Origin: Byssochlamys sp. IMV 00236 | Lineage: Eukaryota; Ascomycota; Eurotiomycetes; Eurotiales; Thermoascaceae | NCBI GenBank assembly: GCA_001931875.2 | Contig: MSJH02000003.1 | Span: 1 to 30,061 of the forward strand | DNA: 30,061 nt | Reading direction: 5' to 3' | Shown here: piece after piece, positions 1-8,761 of the stretch | Numbering within the stretch: the first letter of the stretch is position 1 | How the letters are laid out: the number at the start of each line of letters is the position of its first letter | Translations under genes and position numbers: made by a program | The notes under the pieces: model-generated | The model's input: only the letters and a program-made list of their open reading frames with translations | Databases searched by the model: none | What the model was told of the DNA's origin: nothing

Positions 1-64
1 ATAAAAGTTCCTGATCTCTTTTTATATTTTACTTTACTTTATACTTTTCAGTTTGATCTACTTT

Positions 65-92
65 AAAAGATCTGGTGGTCACTTCAAGCACC
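65..92 (+). repeat. Dispersed repeat, copy 1 (GATCTGGTGGTCAC core)
   Basis: First of four copies of a GATCTGGTGGTCACT-like core. The similarity to copy 4 is longer than the core: positions 1-135 and about 1158-1270 share a T-rich leader, the core, then TTCAAGCACC and a matching AT-rich tail. Identity is loose, so the copies are old. It could be the junction of an LTR with its internal region, but I see no clear LTR ends. Confidence 0.6.
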
Positions 93-402
93 TAAACTTA
101 TAAATCTCAAGAAAACTTTCTATATTAACAACAGCCTCTACAACCCATAAGAGAAATTACATTATGCAAGTTTTTATGATTTATCATTTATCATTTATTT
201 TATATCGCATATTTACTTATCCAAATAGTATAAATATTCCCAAATCATTCTTGAAATAAACAACATCTTAAGGCTCAATCTTCTGATCACAATAACTTTT
301 CTTATATCTTAAGCAACATTTTGCTTATAGAACTTCTTTATTTTATCTTTTTACTTTATCTCTCAAGACTTAGCATTATATTGCTCAATATTGATCTTAT
401 AT

Positions 403-420
403 AAAGATCTGGTGGTCACT
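403..420 (+). repeat. Dispersed repeat, copy 2
   Basis: AAAGATCTGGTGGTCACT, identical to copy 1 over this stretch. It is preceded by the same T-rich leader and, about 175 bp upstream (near 230), by a TATAAATAT box. The downstream flank differs from copy 1. Confidence 0.6.
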
Positions 421-471
421 ATAATACCAAACTTTGCTCGTAAAACCCATATTTAACCTTACTACTAACCT

Positions 472-627
472 ATTTTAACCCTTACTAACACCAGTAACAC
501 TGTAACGAAGATTCAGGAACTTGCGATTGATAATGTTGCTGTTATGAAGAAGATTCAGGAGAACACTCATAACAGCATCTTCCACAGACACCGTTGTTAC
601 AAAAAATACTCAAGGATTTGTCTCTAA
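472..627 (+). other. Short coding-like stretch with two KIQE words
   Basis: An open frame of about 51 codons whose composition looks more like protein than its surroundings. The 12-mer GAAGATTCAGGA occurs twice, reading KIQE both times. There is no start codon in a sensible place. It lies between repeat copies 2 and 3 and could be a scrap of a mobile-element protein, or chance. Confidence 0.15.
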
Positions 628-910
628 TGCTTATCAGAGGCACTGTCTTATAGACCGTGTTTTTTAAACACTGTTCCCTACACAGTCCAATAGATTATGT
701 TATGACATATCTCCTTATTTTTCTTTAACAATATAAATATCCTTATAATTTTGAATAAAGAATCGAACAGCTTAATCAGATTAATCAATCTACAATATTA
801 TTCTCACTCCAATTATCTTACAAAGTCTTCTCTTATAAGAAATCTTTTTCATTTTTCTTTTATTTTTACTTTTCAATTCACACATATTATCTTTCATCTT
901 GTATAATCAG

Positions 911-925
911 GATCTGGCGGTCACT
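911..925 (+). repeat. Dispersed repeat, copy 3
   Basis: GATCTGGCGGTCACT, one mismatch from the consensus. A TATAAATAT box lies about 180 bp upstream (near 732), the same arrangement as copy 2. Flanks otherwise do not match. Confidence 0.5.
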
Positions 926-1200
926 AACACGACATATTATACTCATTTATTACTATACTTTATTCTTTTTACTTTAAACTCGCCACGGCCATTAAGCTAA
1001 AACAAGTAATTGCGTTGTGAAAACTTTCATTTTGTTGAAAAAGCTGAAATGATGAACTTTCAAATAATATAAATGCTTTCTCTTGCTGAAGCCAATTCAA
1101 TACATTTTAATTCATATATTTTATCTTACATTCATAAAAACAGGCAGTCTTTTATAATAAAAGCTCTTCATCTCTTTTCTTATTTTTGATCTTACGTACA

Positions 1201-1220
1201 AGGTTTGGTGGTCACTTCAA
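1201..1220 (+). repeat. Dispersed repeat, copy 4
   Basis: GGTTTGGTGGTCACTTCAAG, matching copy 1 in the core and in the following TTCAAGCACC. A TATAAAT box lies about 137 bp upstream (near 1068). The homology with copy 1 ends near the shared ACCCATA, where the GC-richer patch begins. Confidence 0.55.
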
Positions 1221-1266
1221 GCACCCAATCTCATAAAAACTCAATAAAACTCTTTGAATAATCAAT

Positions 1267-1580
1267 AACCCATAGGTGGTCCTCCACTACCCTTCCAAGT
1301 TTGCACATCCACTGGGTTATACCGCGACTAGTAGATGAAGGAGTAGTATAGGGGGTCATGGGAAGGCAGAAGAGGTGACTAACCACGAGAAGGATATGCA
1401 AGACTACATGGCAAGAAGGATATCCAGGGAAGACAGCGTTGTCCAGGTTGGAGGGGTATGGTCATGGAGGTGAGAGGCTTTTAAAAGACCAAGGGAAGGA
1501 CAGGCGGGTGAGTCATGGGTCATCCAGCTGTGGGTGTTTCTGCTTACCCCACACCCACTCCATACAACTCCCGAAAAATT
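1267..1580. other. GC-richer patch of unknown nature
   Basis: This stretch is clearly richer in G and C than the AT-rich sequence on both sides and starts exactly where repeat copy 4 ends. No convincing reading frame or tRNA-type B box is visible. An 8-bp inverted repeat (GTGGGTGT at 1530-1537, ACACCCAC at 1551-1558) sits near its right end. It may be a non-autonomous element or part of the same mobile sequence as the flanking repeats. Confidence 0.3.
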
Positions 1581-3523
1581 ACACTATAAAGAGAAGGATC
1601 ATATATCTTCTTTTACATAGAGCACCAAAAATACATCAAATAAAAGTCAATTCATGAAACGAACTTCAACTCACGAACCAAAGTTCAACTCATCAAATGG
1701 AAATCGAACCACAGCATCAAGAATTAGTATAAAGAGAGTCTTGTTATGTAATGGTTTATAAGACACAAGACAAAGACAAAAGAAGTACTCTTTGAGATTA
1801 ATCTTTATTCTGAGATAAAGGCAGAAGGAACATACAATTAAATTAAGGATCTACTATTTATAGTTGCTATCAAATGGCTGGTAAGTCACTATTCTAAGCA
1901 TGGATTATAATTACTGAGGATATGATTGACTAATGGTTCCTGAATTCATAAAGAAATCTTTCAAATCGTTCCTGACATTGATCTTATTGTTCATTTCATG
2001 ATCTGAGCTATGGTACTACTTTTACCATAAGAAGGATTATCTTTTAAAGAAGTGTATCTTTTTATATAAAGAAGTAATGGTTTATATTCAAAGAAGAGAT
2101 TTTATTTAGTCTGTCTTATCACTGAAAGTGTGTGCACATAATATTATAATGTATGAATTCACTCGATTCATGCCGGCCACAGTTGTTTATCTCAATGTTA
2201 GTCATAATCAGACATTGTTTTACGATATTGTTCAAATAATAACTTGAACATTCATTGAAGCACATGCTTAAGAATGCAAACCAAAGTTTTAGTTTAAGCA
2301 TTTATTACAAACCAAGTATTAACTTTAAATTAAACAAGTTATTACAGTATTATATTCCAATGACTTCCCACCGGCTTCGATTTCTATACTTTATTAGCTC
2401 TTTTTAGTTAGTATAGATATTCAATATATATGGAAGTAAGGAATTATCTTTAGATCACAAAAGTATCTTATTGCTTAGCATTCTCTTTATTATCTTGTCT
2501 TTCTCCAATTTAACTTATACATTTGCTCTTATAATTAAGTTTTAACAGCCCTTTATAAAAGGAGAAGCTTATGGAACCATATCAAATCTTTATAATTTGC
2601 ATTTCCCAAACGTAGTACTGCCTGCTACAATATTTCGAAATCAATTCATATCTTCAATTCATTTTGAGCCACATTTTGTATTTTGCACTATTTTGAAAGC
2701 ATATATGCATCTATAATTTTTATCAAAGACAATATCTAACTCAAGAACTCGTTCTAATATTTTCTGATTTAATCACTTTACCATTCTCCTTCTCCTTTCT
2801 ACTTCCTACGGCTGTTTAGCATATAGGCTTTTTCTTATTTTCTGTTGCCCAATCTTTAATACTCCATTGATATTTATAATATCCCGCTAGCACTATTAGT
2901 TTCAGTTTATAATTAAGCTCTTCCTCCCAAAAGCTTCTTTTTTCAAAAGCATCCTTAGAGTAGAAGTAACTCATACTTTTTCTTCTTCAGTTTTTAAATA
3001 TCCTTTTATATTATATTTTATTCTATTTATTTCTCATTAATTCTGTAATAGCTGTGCAGTGTAAAGAGGCTAGATCACCAAAAAAGAAATAAGTTAGGAT
3101 ACTTTTTATTTTAAAAACTCGAAAAACAAGGAAACAAGAATGAACAAGAAGTTGAGTACGTACTCATATCCTTGAAGAAGCAGCCTCTGTTTTTTTTTAA
3201 TTAATTTCGCCCTTAATTTTTTCTTGCAAGTTTTTTGTTTAAATGAACTTTTAAGAAAGCTTAAAAAAAAAAAGCATGTAGCTGTAAAGACCGAGCATCT
3301 CGTATTTGTCATACTGCAGTAAGTATTAGGTTTAAGAATTTCTTATCTATTGTACAGTGTCATGTCAAGGTAATTTAAATTGATACAGTAAAAGCCAGTT
3401 ATTTCGAGATTGCAAGAATTTATAACCTTGAGCTTGATTTTTAAATGCTTTATAGGAAGCAAAGACGAACCATATTGGATATTTTATATTTTGTTAAGAT
3501 CCTTTATAATACAGTTTCATAAA
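1581..3523. other. AT-rich gene-free stretch
   Basis: No supported gene in either orientation. A 13-bp direct repeat GTAATGGTTTATA occurs at 1748-1760 and 2074-2086, and TTCAACTCA occurs twice near 1665-1695. These may be traces of old insertions. The few open frames here are short, rich in F/K/L and without family signature. Confidence 0.4.
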
Positions 3524-3807
3524 GGAGGTGATCCAAGTTTATGTCAGGGGAATTTATCCTCGGTAACCATTTCAAGAATAGAAAGTCAACGGCAATTAAG
3601 TAGACCCCCAGGGTTTACACTCGATGTCACATCCAGAAAGTTGTGTTCACCCAGAAAATATATCCTCTTAATTTTTAAAAACAGGAACAATTACTGGGGT
3701 GGTAGTAGAGGTATTAAACTAGAGGGTCTACTTAATTGTCGTTGACTTTCTATTCTTGAAATGGTTACCGAGGATAAATTCCCCTGACATAAACTTGGAT
3801 CACCTCC
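3524..3807. mobile_element. MITE-like element with 84-bp terminal inverted repeats
   Basis: Positions 3524-3607 are the reverse complement of 3724-3807 over 84 bp with a single mismatch (GGCAA versus GACAA). The arms begin GGAGGTGATCC. The 116-bp centre carries no transposase. AAA flanks both ends, compatible with a 3-bp target duplication, although the site is A-rich. Long near-perfect arms with a short non-coding core are the hallmark of a non-autonomous DNA transposon. The near-identity of the arms suggests recent insertion or a recently active family. Confidence 0.85.
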
Positions 3808-4930
3808 AAAGAGGTAAAAAAAAGCCATAAAGCATCGATATGTGTGAAAATGATATAATCATGAGTAAAACATAGTATGATTTTAACAAAATTGTAATCA
3901 AGAAAGTTATACATTATGTATATTTGCTTAACATATAGGCTATATATACTATAAAGTTGATTTTACTTAGTGCTACAAGAATTTGGTGTAATGGCAGCCT
4001 TTAGCTATCCCTGCAAGGTTTTCTGTGTACTATGGTATTTTACGAACTTAGGCCGTGGGCACAGGTATATGCTGATCTTTTAAGTCGCCGAATTTACTCG
4101 CATAGAGTGCGTACCAGGTCATGATGTAGATCAATTACAAATGATCCGGGTACAAGGTAAACATGTTCATGCAATGCTCTATTGAATATGCCACAAAATT
4201 CTTGCATTAATGTGAATGAAGGGTTGATTGAGAGTGTAGGAGTGTTAACTATTTAGGCGGTCCATTGCTTCCAGTATACTACTAGGAATTATATTGTAGC
4301 CAAGTATAAGCATTTTGGATAATCTTGCTTTTATTAAGTGATTCATCGAAGAAAGCTACAGTATGTAGCTGTGTTTTAAATAGAGGCTTGACGAGCCGAC
4401 TTGAATGTAGCTGTAGTGCAATGTTCAAGCTAAAAATAAGTTTGTGTATGTGCTCTGCAACTGCATGATATTCTAGAACGACTGTGTTGCATTTTCTTTT
4501 AATTGATCTGTTTGTTGGTTTCTAGAAGTAATGCAAAAACGGTTGTACAAACATACAAAAGGTCATATGACAGATACGCCATCCTAATAAGCGAAATAGT
4601 GAGCACCTGCAAGGGCATTTTAATTAATAAAGTGACTTAATAGCAATTATGGGGCTTTCAAGCTTCCAGGGGGTATTTTGTTTATTGCTTAAGAAAAGTG
4701 CTGTCCTTGTATTCAAAAGTCTATATTTTTTTGTTATATAAATATACACATGGATCACTAAACTATTTCTTGGAGGTACAGAGAAAGAGAGGGGAAGGAA
4801 GAACACGATCCAGCATCATGGTCGCTATGGTGTCACTTCGTCAACAGACGTCATTTTAGCTCACCCTTCTCTCCTTTCTCTTTTTCTCGCTTGTCTTCCT
4901 TTTTTAGTAATGTTATACATTTAAGCGGTT
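3808..4930. other. Gene-poor stretch before the secreted-peptide gene
   Basis: No intact gene. The only coding-like signal is the minus-strand trace described separately at 4097-4509. GTAGCTGT words recur near 4362 and 4405. The right part (4860-4930) is pyrimidine-rich and probably belongs to the promoter of the peptide gene. Confidence 0.35.
4097..4509 (-). pseudogene. Possible decayed coding sequence (aminotransferase-like?)
   Basis: Two stop-free minus-strand stretches, about 4285-4509 and 4097-4249, have protein-like composition, but they are separated by stops and have no start. The second contains EHVYLVPGSFVIDLHHDLVR, which recalls the C-terminal 'pGs.f ... lRl' pattern of class I aminotransferases. 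That likeness is weak and from memory. In sequence this AT-rich an open stretch of this size can arise by chance. Confidence 0.15.
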
Positions 4931-4950
4931 TATGTGGTACCTTGCCATTT

Positions 4951-4957
4951 ACATAAA
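4951..4957 (+). promoter_or_regulatory. TATA-like box of the secreted-peptide gene
   Basis: ACATAAATAA lies about 30 bp upstream of the first ATG (4982) and 48 bp upstream of the second in-frame ATG (5000). If this is the true TATA box, transcription would start close to 4982, which favours translation from 5000. Confidence 0.35.
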
Positions 4958-4981
4958 TAAGGAAGCTCAAGATTTTGCAAG

Positions 4982-5215
4982 ATGCTAGTTCTTTCTCAAA
5001 TGAAGTTGATCTACGTTTTTTGTTTCTTTACTTTGCTCTTAATTGCTACTCAACAAGTGAGTGCTGCATGTGGTGCTGAAGGTTCATGTCATGGTTTCGG
5101 AGGCGGAGAGTTGTGTAATGACAGATGCAAACGATGCTCTGGCCCTACTGGAAAATACAAACGGGGAGCCTGTTGTGGTACTTTGAAACAAGCTTGCTGC
5201 TGCTATTACAGCTAA
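4982..5215 (+). CDS. Secreted cysteine-rich defensin-like peptide
   Basis: A single-exon gene for 77 residues, or 71 if translation starts at the second Met (5000), which gives a cleaner signal peptide (MKLIYVFCFFTLLLIATQQ, cleavage near VSA-A). The mature part has about 49 residues with ten cysteines and is basic and glycine-rich. Its spacing fits the CSalphabeta defensin frame: C-NDR-C for the helix pair, then G-A-C, and finally C-x-C (CCC) next to the C-terminus. Fungal and invertebrate defensins share the CxxxC...GxC...CxC pattern, usually with six or eight cysteines, so the extra cysteines here are unusual. A secreted antimicrobial or self/non-self role is inferred from fold type only. 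A small secreted effector is the main alternative. Confidence 0.7.
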   Translation: MLVLSQMKLIYVFCFFTLLLIATQQVSAACGAEGSCHGFGGGELCNDRCKRCSGPTGKYKRGACCGTLKQACCCYYS

Positions 5216-5237
5216 TTAATGATGTGATGTGTTTAAC

Positions 5238-5261
5238 TTTATAAAGCAGTTGCTTTATAAA
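5238..5261. repeat. Perfect 11-bp palindrome in the peptide gene's 3' UTR
   Basis: TTTATAAAGCA and TGCTTTATAAA are separated by only GT. It starts 23 bp after the stop codon and ends 14 bp before an AATAAA. It could form a hairpin, or cruciform, affecting 3'-end formation or mRNA stability; that role is speculative. Confidence 0.5.
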
Positions 5262-5275
5262 ATTGAAAATTGAAA

Positions 5276-5281
5276 AATAAA
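5276..5281 (+). terminator. Polyadenylation signal AATAAA of the peptide gene
   Basis: A canonical AATAAA 60 bp after the stop codon of the secreted-peptide gene, followed by a T/G-containing stretch. The remaining sequence up to 5574 shows no gene and separates this gene from convergent PHB1. Confidence 0.5.
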
Positions 5282-5574
5282 AATGTCTGTCTCCACTCCT
5301 CTGTCTTCTTGTTTGGGGTTTTAATTCATATGTAGACGTGTTACATGCTCTAATTATCAATTACAGCAAATGATCATCAAGAGGCAGCAGGGTGTAATGA
5401 AAAACACAAGTCCAACACTTAGAGAGCTCATTTTTTGCGTTTTTGCGCCTCAAATGAAATGCAATAATTTCGTTCAATCAAAGCTTTTTTTGGATTTTAA
5501 TATGTACAAGATTGTACAGCCATTATACTATTACAATCAAATAAAGCCTATTTCTCTTTTCTTGTTTCTTCTAT

Positions 5575-6505
5575 TTAAGCATTTCCAACATTCAAAAGCA
5601 AGTTAGAGCCTTCGCCCTTACCACTAGGTAAATAAGCCACTTTGGAGGTTTGTGATAATGTCTGTGCAATATCCTTCGAGGCTTCAATCTTTCTAAAGGC
5701 AATGAAACCTTCACCGGCCTTGGCAAGTGCTGAAGAAATCATTTCGGCAGCTTGAGCATCACCTTCAGCACGAATAATAGCTGCTTGTTTTTCTTGTTCG
5801 GCACGTTCTACAACAAATTTGGCACGTTCTGCTTCTTGTTGGGCAATTTGCTTTTGTTCAACAGCGTTGGTGAACTCTTTACCAAAGGTCATGTGTGTCT
5901 ATGAATAGTTTAGTATTTTGAATGATGATCAACATTGTAACTTACAATGGACACATCTTCCAAGGCAATATTGAATTCTCTAGCACGCTTATATAATTCC
6001 TCACGGATCTTTGCAGAAACAACTTCACGTTGAGTAATCAATTCAGAGGCATCAAATTGCGCAACGATAGACTTCAAGACTTCGTTACCAATAGATGGTA
6101 AAACTCTTTCATCATAATCTTCACCCAAGTTTTGATAAATGGTTGATAAATTCTTGAGTTCAGGACGGTGCAATACACGAAGTGTCAAGGAGACCATTTG
6201 CATATCTTTAGAACCAGTGGTGGTAGAGATGTTACGAGGCTTGGTACGAACATCAAACAGGACTGCACGTTGAAGCCAAGGAACCAAAAAGTGTGTGCCT
6301 TCTCCAACTGAGGTGGGCTTGACACCTTGAATACGGTCGAAAATGACAGCGCGGTAACCACCCTGGACTATAGTGTATATAATATTTAGAAATGGAAATG
6401 ACACAATCAATGAATCTTACCATCATACATGGACGATTGAATACCGCCAACAACAAGACCGGCAGGAATAGCAAGCTTTGCAATTTTCTCGAGAATAGCA
6501 GCCAT
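5575..6505 (-). CDS. PHB1: Prohibitin-1 (inner mitochondrial membrane)
   Basis: Three exons (6421-6505, 5946-6367, 5575-5898; introns 53 and 47 bp) encode 276 residues, against 272 in human and 287 in yeast. The N-terminus ([20 protein letters not shown]) is the hydrophobic inner-membrane anchor. The SPFH/PHB domain follows ([30 protein letters not shown]), then a coiled coil rich in A/E/K ([20 protein letters not shown], about residues 180-225). Lack of a longer N-terminal extension and overall likeness assign it to PHB1 rather than PHB2. With PHB2 it would form ring assemblies that stabilise newly made inner-membrane proteins and OPA1/m-AAA protease functions. It lies 115 bp downstream of VPS27 on the same strand, so its promoter must be short. 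Confidence 0.95.
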
Positions 6506-6619
6506 GATTCAATGAGTTTTTTATTTTAAAAAAAAAGAAAAGAAAGAGCTGTTTTTTTATCACCCAGGTTCAACAGCCAATGTGACTTTCAATTAGAAAT
6601 ATTCGGCTACGGAATTTTC

Positions 6620-8346
6620 TCACAGGTCAATAAGGGGCGCATCGGCAACAGGACTCTTTTGCTCTGGTTGATGTGAAATTGGTGTTGTTAATGAAGTATT
6701 GTCATTTGTCAGTGGTGAAGAGCGATAATAGTCATATGGGTAATACTGTTGTTGTTGTTGTTGTTGAGAAAGGTGAGGTTGAGAATAGTAGTTATTGTCT
6801 ATGGGTGTTGGCAAAGTATAGGGTTGATGGCGAGCAATTTGTTCTTCCAATAGTCGATCATATGCTTTCACAACCATATTCAATTTTTGATGTATTTCAA
6901 TCAATGCACTATGTTTACGTATAGTTTCATCCAAATTCTTGACCAGCTTTGGTTGAAGTGTTCCGACCTGAGTATATAACTGATTAATCTGTGGATCACT
7001 AGACACATCTCCTCCGGATGCAGCCACTCTATCCATTAATGTAGAGAATAGCAAGATATTTTCCATTTCTACCGAAGTCAAATCATCTCGGTTAACCTTT
7101 TCTTCTTGCTTTGAAATTTCAAGGTCTTTCAACGAGGCAGCAATGGCAGCTGCTAAATCTGGATCATCTTCTACGGCAGGCTCTTGTTGCTTTGTCTCAG
7201 TCTTGACATATCCTGGTCCATAACTGTTCTTTTGCTGTTCTGCTTCCTTCAGGGACAGTTCAATCGCTTTTTTTAAATCATCATCAAAATCATTCTCTGG
7301 TTGTGGTTGTGGAATATTGGTTGTCTTGGCATTGATGCTTGGCGCAGCGGCTGGTTTGGACGTTGACCCAGCCTTTTCTAATTTTACTTTGATGTAGCAT
7401 CCATCACATACACGTACAGGTTCATTGATGGCTAGTTGAGGTAAAGGCAATGATTTAGCAGAGCATTGCTGGCAGAAAGTTCCACCACATCGACGACAGT
7501 GATGCTATATGTTGTTGTCGTCAGCTCAAGCATTTCCTCAGTATGCTCTATTTACCTTTCTATTCGTAATTGTGAATGGTGTACGGCATCTTTCACAGAC
7601 ATCCGAATCTGACCATTCAGGTGCCTATTGTTGTGTTGATGTCAGTTTTTTGACCAAATAAACCATTCTATTTTACTTACAGCAGCTGTTTCTAAAAATA
7701 TTGCATCCAAGTTTTCTCGAACAGGAGGAAATTGGGTTCCTTCTGCTTTCAAGAGAGCATAGGTATCATACATATAACTCAAATCTCGATTGTTTCTTGA
7801 GGCCATACCCCAGGTTTGAATGATTTCCAACAGCTTGTTCTTTACATCTATATTACAGCCCGTCTGGTGTGCCACACACATATATATATGAGTTATACAT
7901 CCTTTTTATCTTTAAAAAAACACACTTACAGGTGCTTTTAATATCAATACAAGTTCATCCATAAACTCTCTTGATGCTATCTCTCTTAAAAAGGTATTAC
8001 CACCGTTCTTGACACATGTATCCACTAGCTGATGTATAACAATAAGCACAACAATATCCAAAATAAATATGACTTACAGAAAGCGTAGCAAGCTGAACAT
8101 TTGGGTTCTTGTGTGTCAACCTTTTCTTTAAAGAACGCATAGCGTCCTTGGAATTTACTTTCTTACTTCTAATCTGGTCGCTTATTTCCAAATAGAGTGG
8201 TAGGTTTTCTTGGCCAACTGGCAATAACTCTGAGGTAGCTTTTTCTATATATAGAGTTGTTAATAGCCCTACAATATAATATATCAATATCGTCTTTTAT
8301 TATTACCTACAACTTCATCAAAAGGGCTTGAATTCCACCAAGACAT
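6620..8346 (-). CDS. VPS27: ESCRT-0 subunit Vps27/Hrs-like (VHS-FYVE-UIM)
   Basis: Six exons (8307-8346, 8078-8244, 7930-8028, 7681-7863, 7556-7624, 6620-7504) give 480 residues. An N-terminal VHS domain (about 1-150, with CVKNGGNTF) is followed by a FYVE finger (about 164-223; [24 protein letters not shown]) that binds PI3P on endosomes. Two ubiquitin-interacting motifs follow (about 258-277, [16 protein letters not shown]; and 298-317), then a helical region for Hse1/STAM pairing. A poly-Q tract precedes the C-terminal LIDL clathrin box. The protein recruits ubiquitinated cargo to ESCRT-I for vacuolar sorting. It is shorter than yeast Vps27 (622). The start ATG is the only one giving the expected SPFDEVVEKATSE N-terminus after splicing. 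Confidence 0.95.
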
Positions 8347-8457
8347 TATTTTGTTTTTATAACAAAGAAAAAGAGAGGTATACAATGCAAGTTTTCTTGG
8401 TACAATTTTCACACTTTAAATTCAGACAATGCTGGTTATTTTTCGGACCTGTAAAAG

Positions 8458-8691
8458 TTGGTCAATAGACCAGAGGATAAGCCGACAAGTAAGGATATCA
8501 CCCGCCCACCCACTCCTTATCAAGACCTCGCTCATCAAGATCAAATAGTATGTATTGTCACTGTATTTCTTTTATTGGTTTTATTAGTTTTAAATTTCGC
8601 TATTTTAAATAAAAAAGCTGCCTCTTGGATAACAAATCTTTTTTTTGGCCAACACTACATGCACCAGAAAATGCGCCAGGAAATAGGCTAA
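8458..8691 (+). CDS. Small single-span membrane protein candidate, 5' end unresolved
   Basis: A frame ending at 8691 encodes a hydrophilic proline-rich stretch (RPPTPYQDLAHQDQ), a strong membrane segment (IVCIVTVFLLLVLLVLNFAI) and a basic tail. There is no in-frame ATG upstream of the membrane segment. One model starts at ATG 8429 and splices 8450 to 8525, giving 62 residues but dropping the proline-rich part. Otherwise a non-AUG start or a missed exon is needed. It is divergent from VPS27 and convergent with the gene ending at 8762. I do not recognise the family; a chance hydrophobic frame is possible. Confidence 0.35.
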   Translation: MVNRPEDKPTSKDITRPPTPYQDLAHQDQIVCIVTVFLLLVLLVLNFAILNKKAASWITNLFFGQHYMHQKMRQEIG

Positions 8692-8761
8692 TGCTATGAA
8701 CGCTTCTTCTAGGCACTACATATGACATCGTTTTACAACTTTACACTACCAATACCTCTGC

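Noticed and set aside
1748..2340. Solo LTR bounded by TGTTATG... and ...TTATTACA
   Set aside because: The ends are not proper inverted TG...CA termini, no target duplication is visible, and the 13-bp internal repeat alone is too weak.
3410..3745. A 111-codon plus-strand frame
   Set aside because: It runs across the left arm and core of the MITE-like element and shows no family signature.
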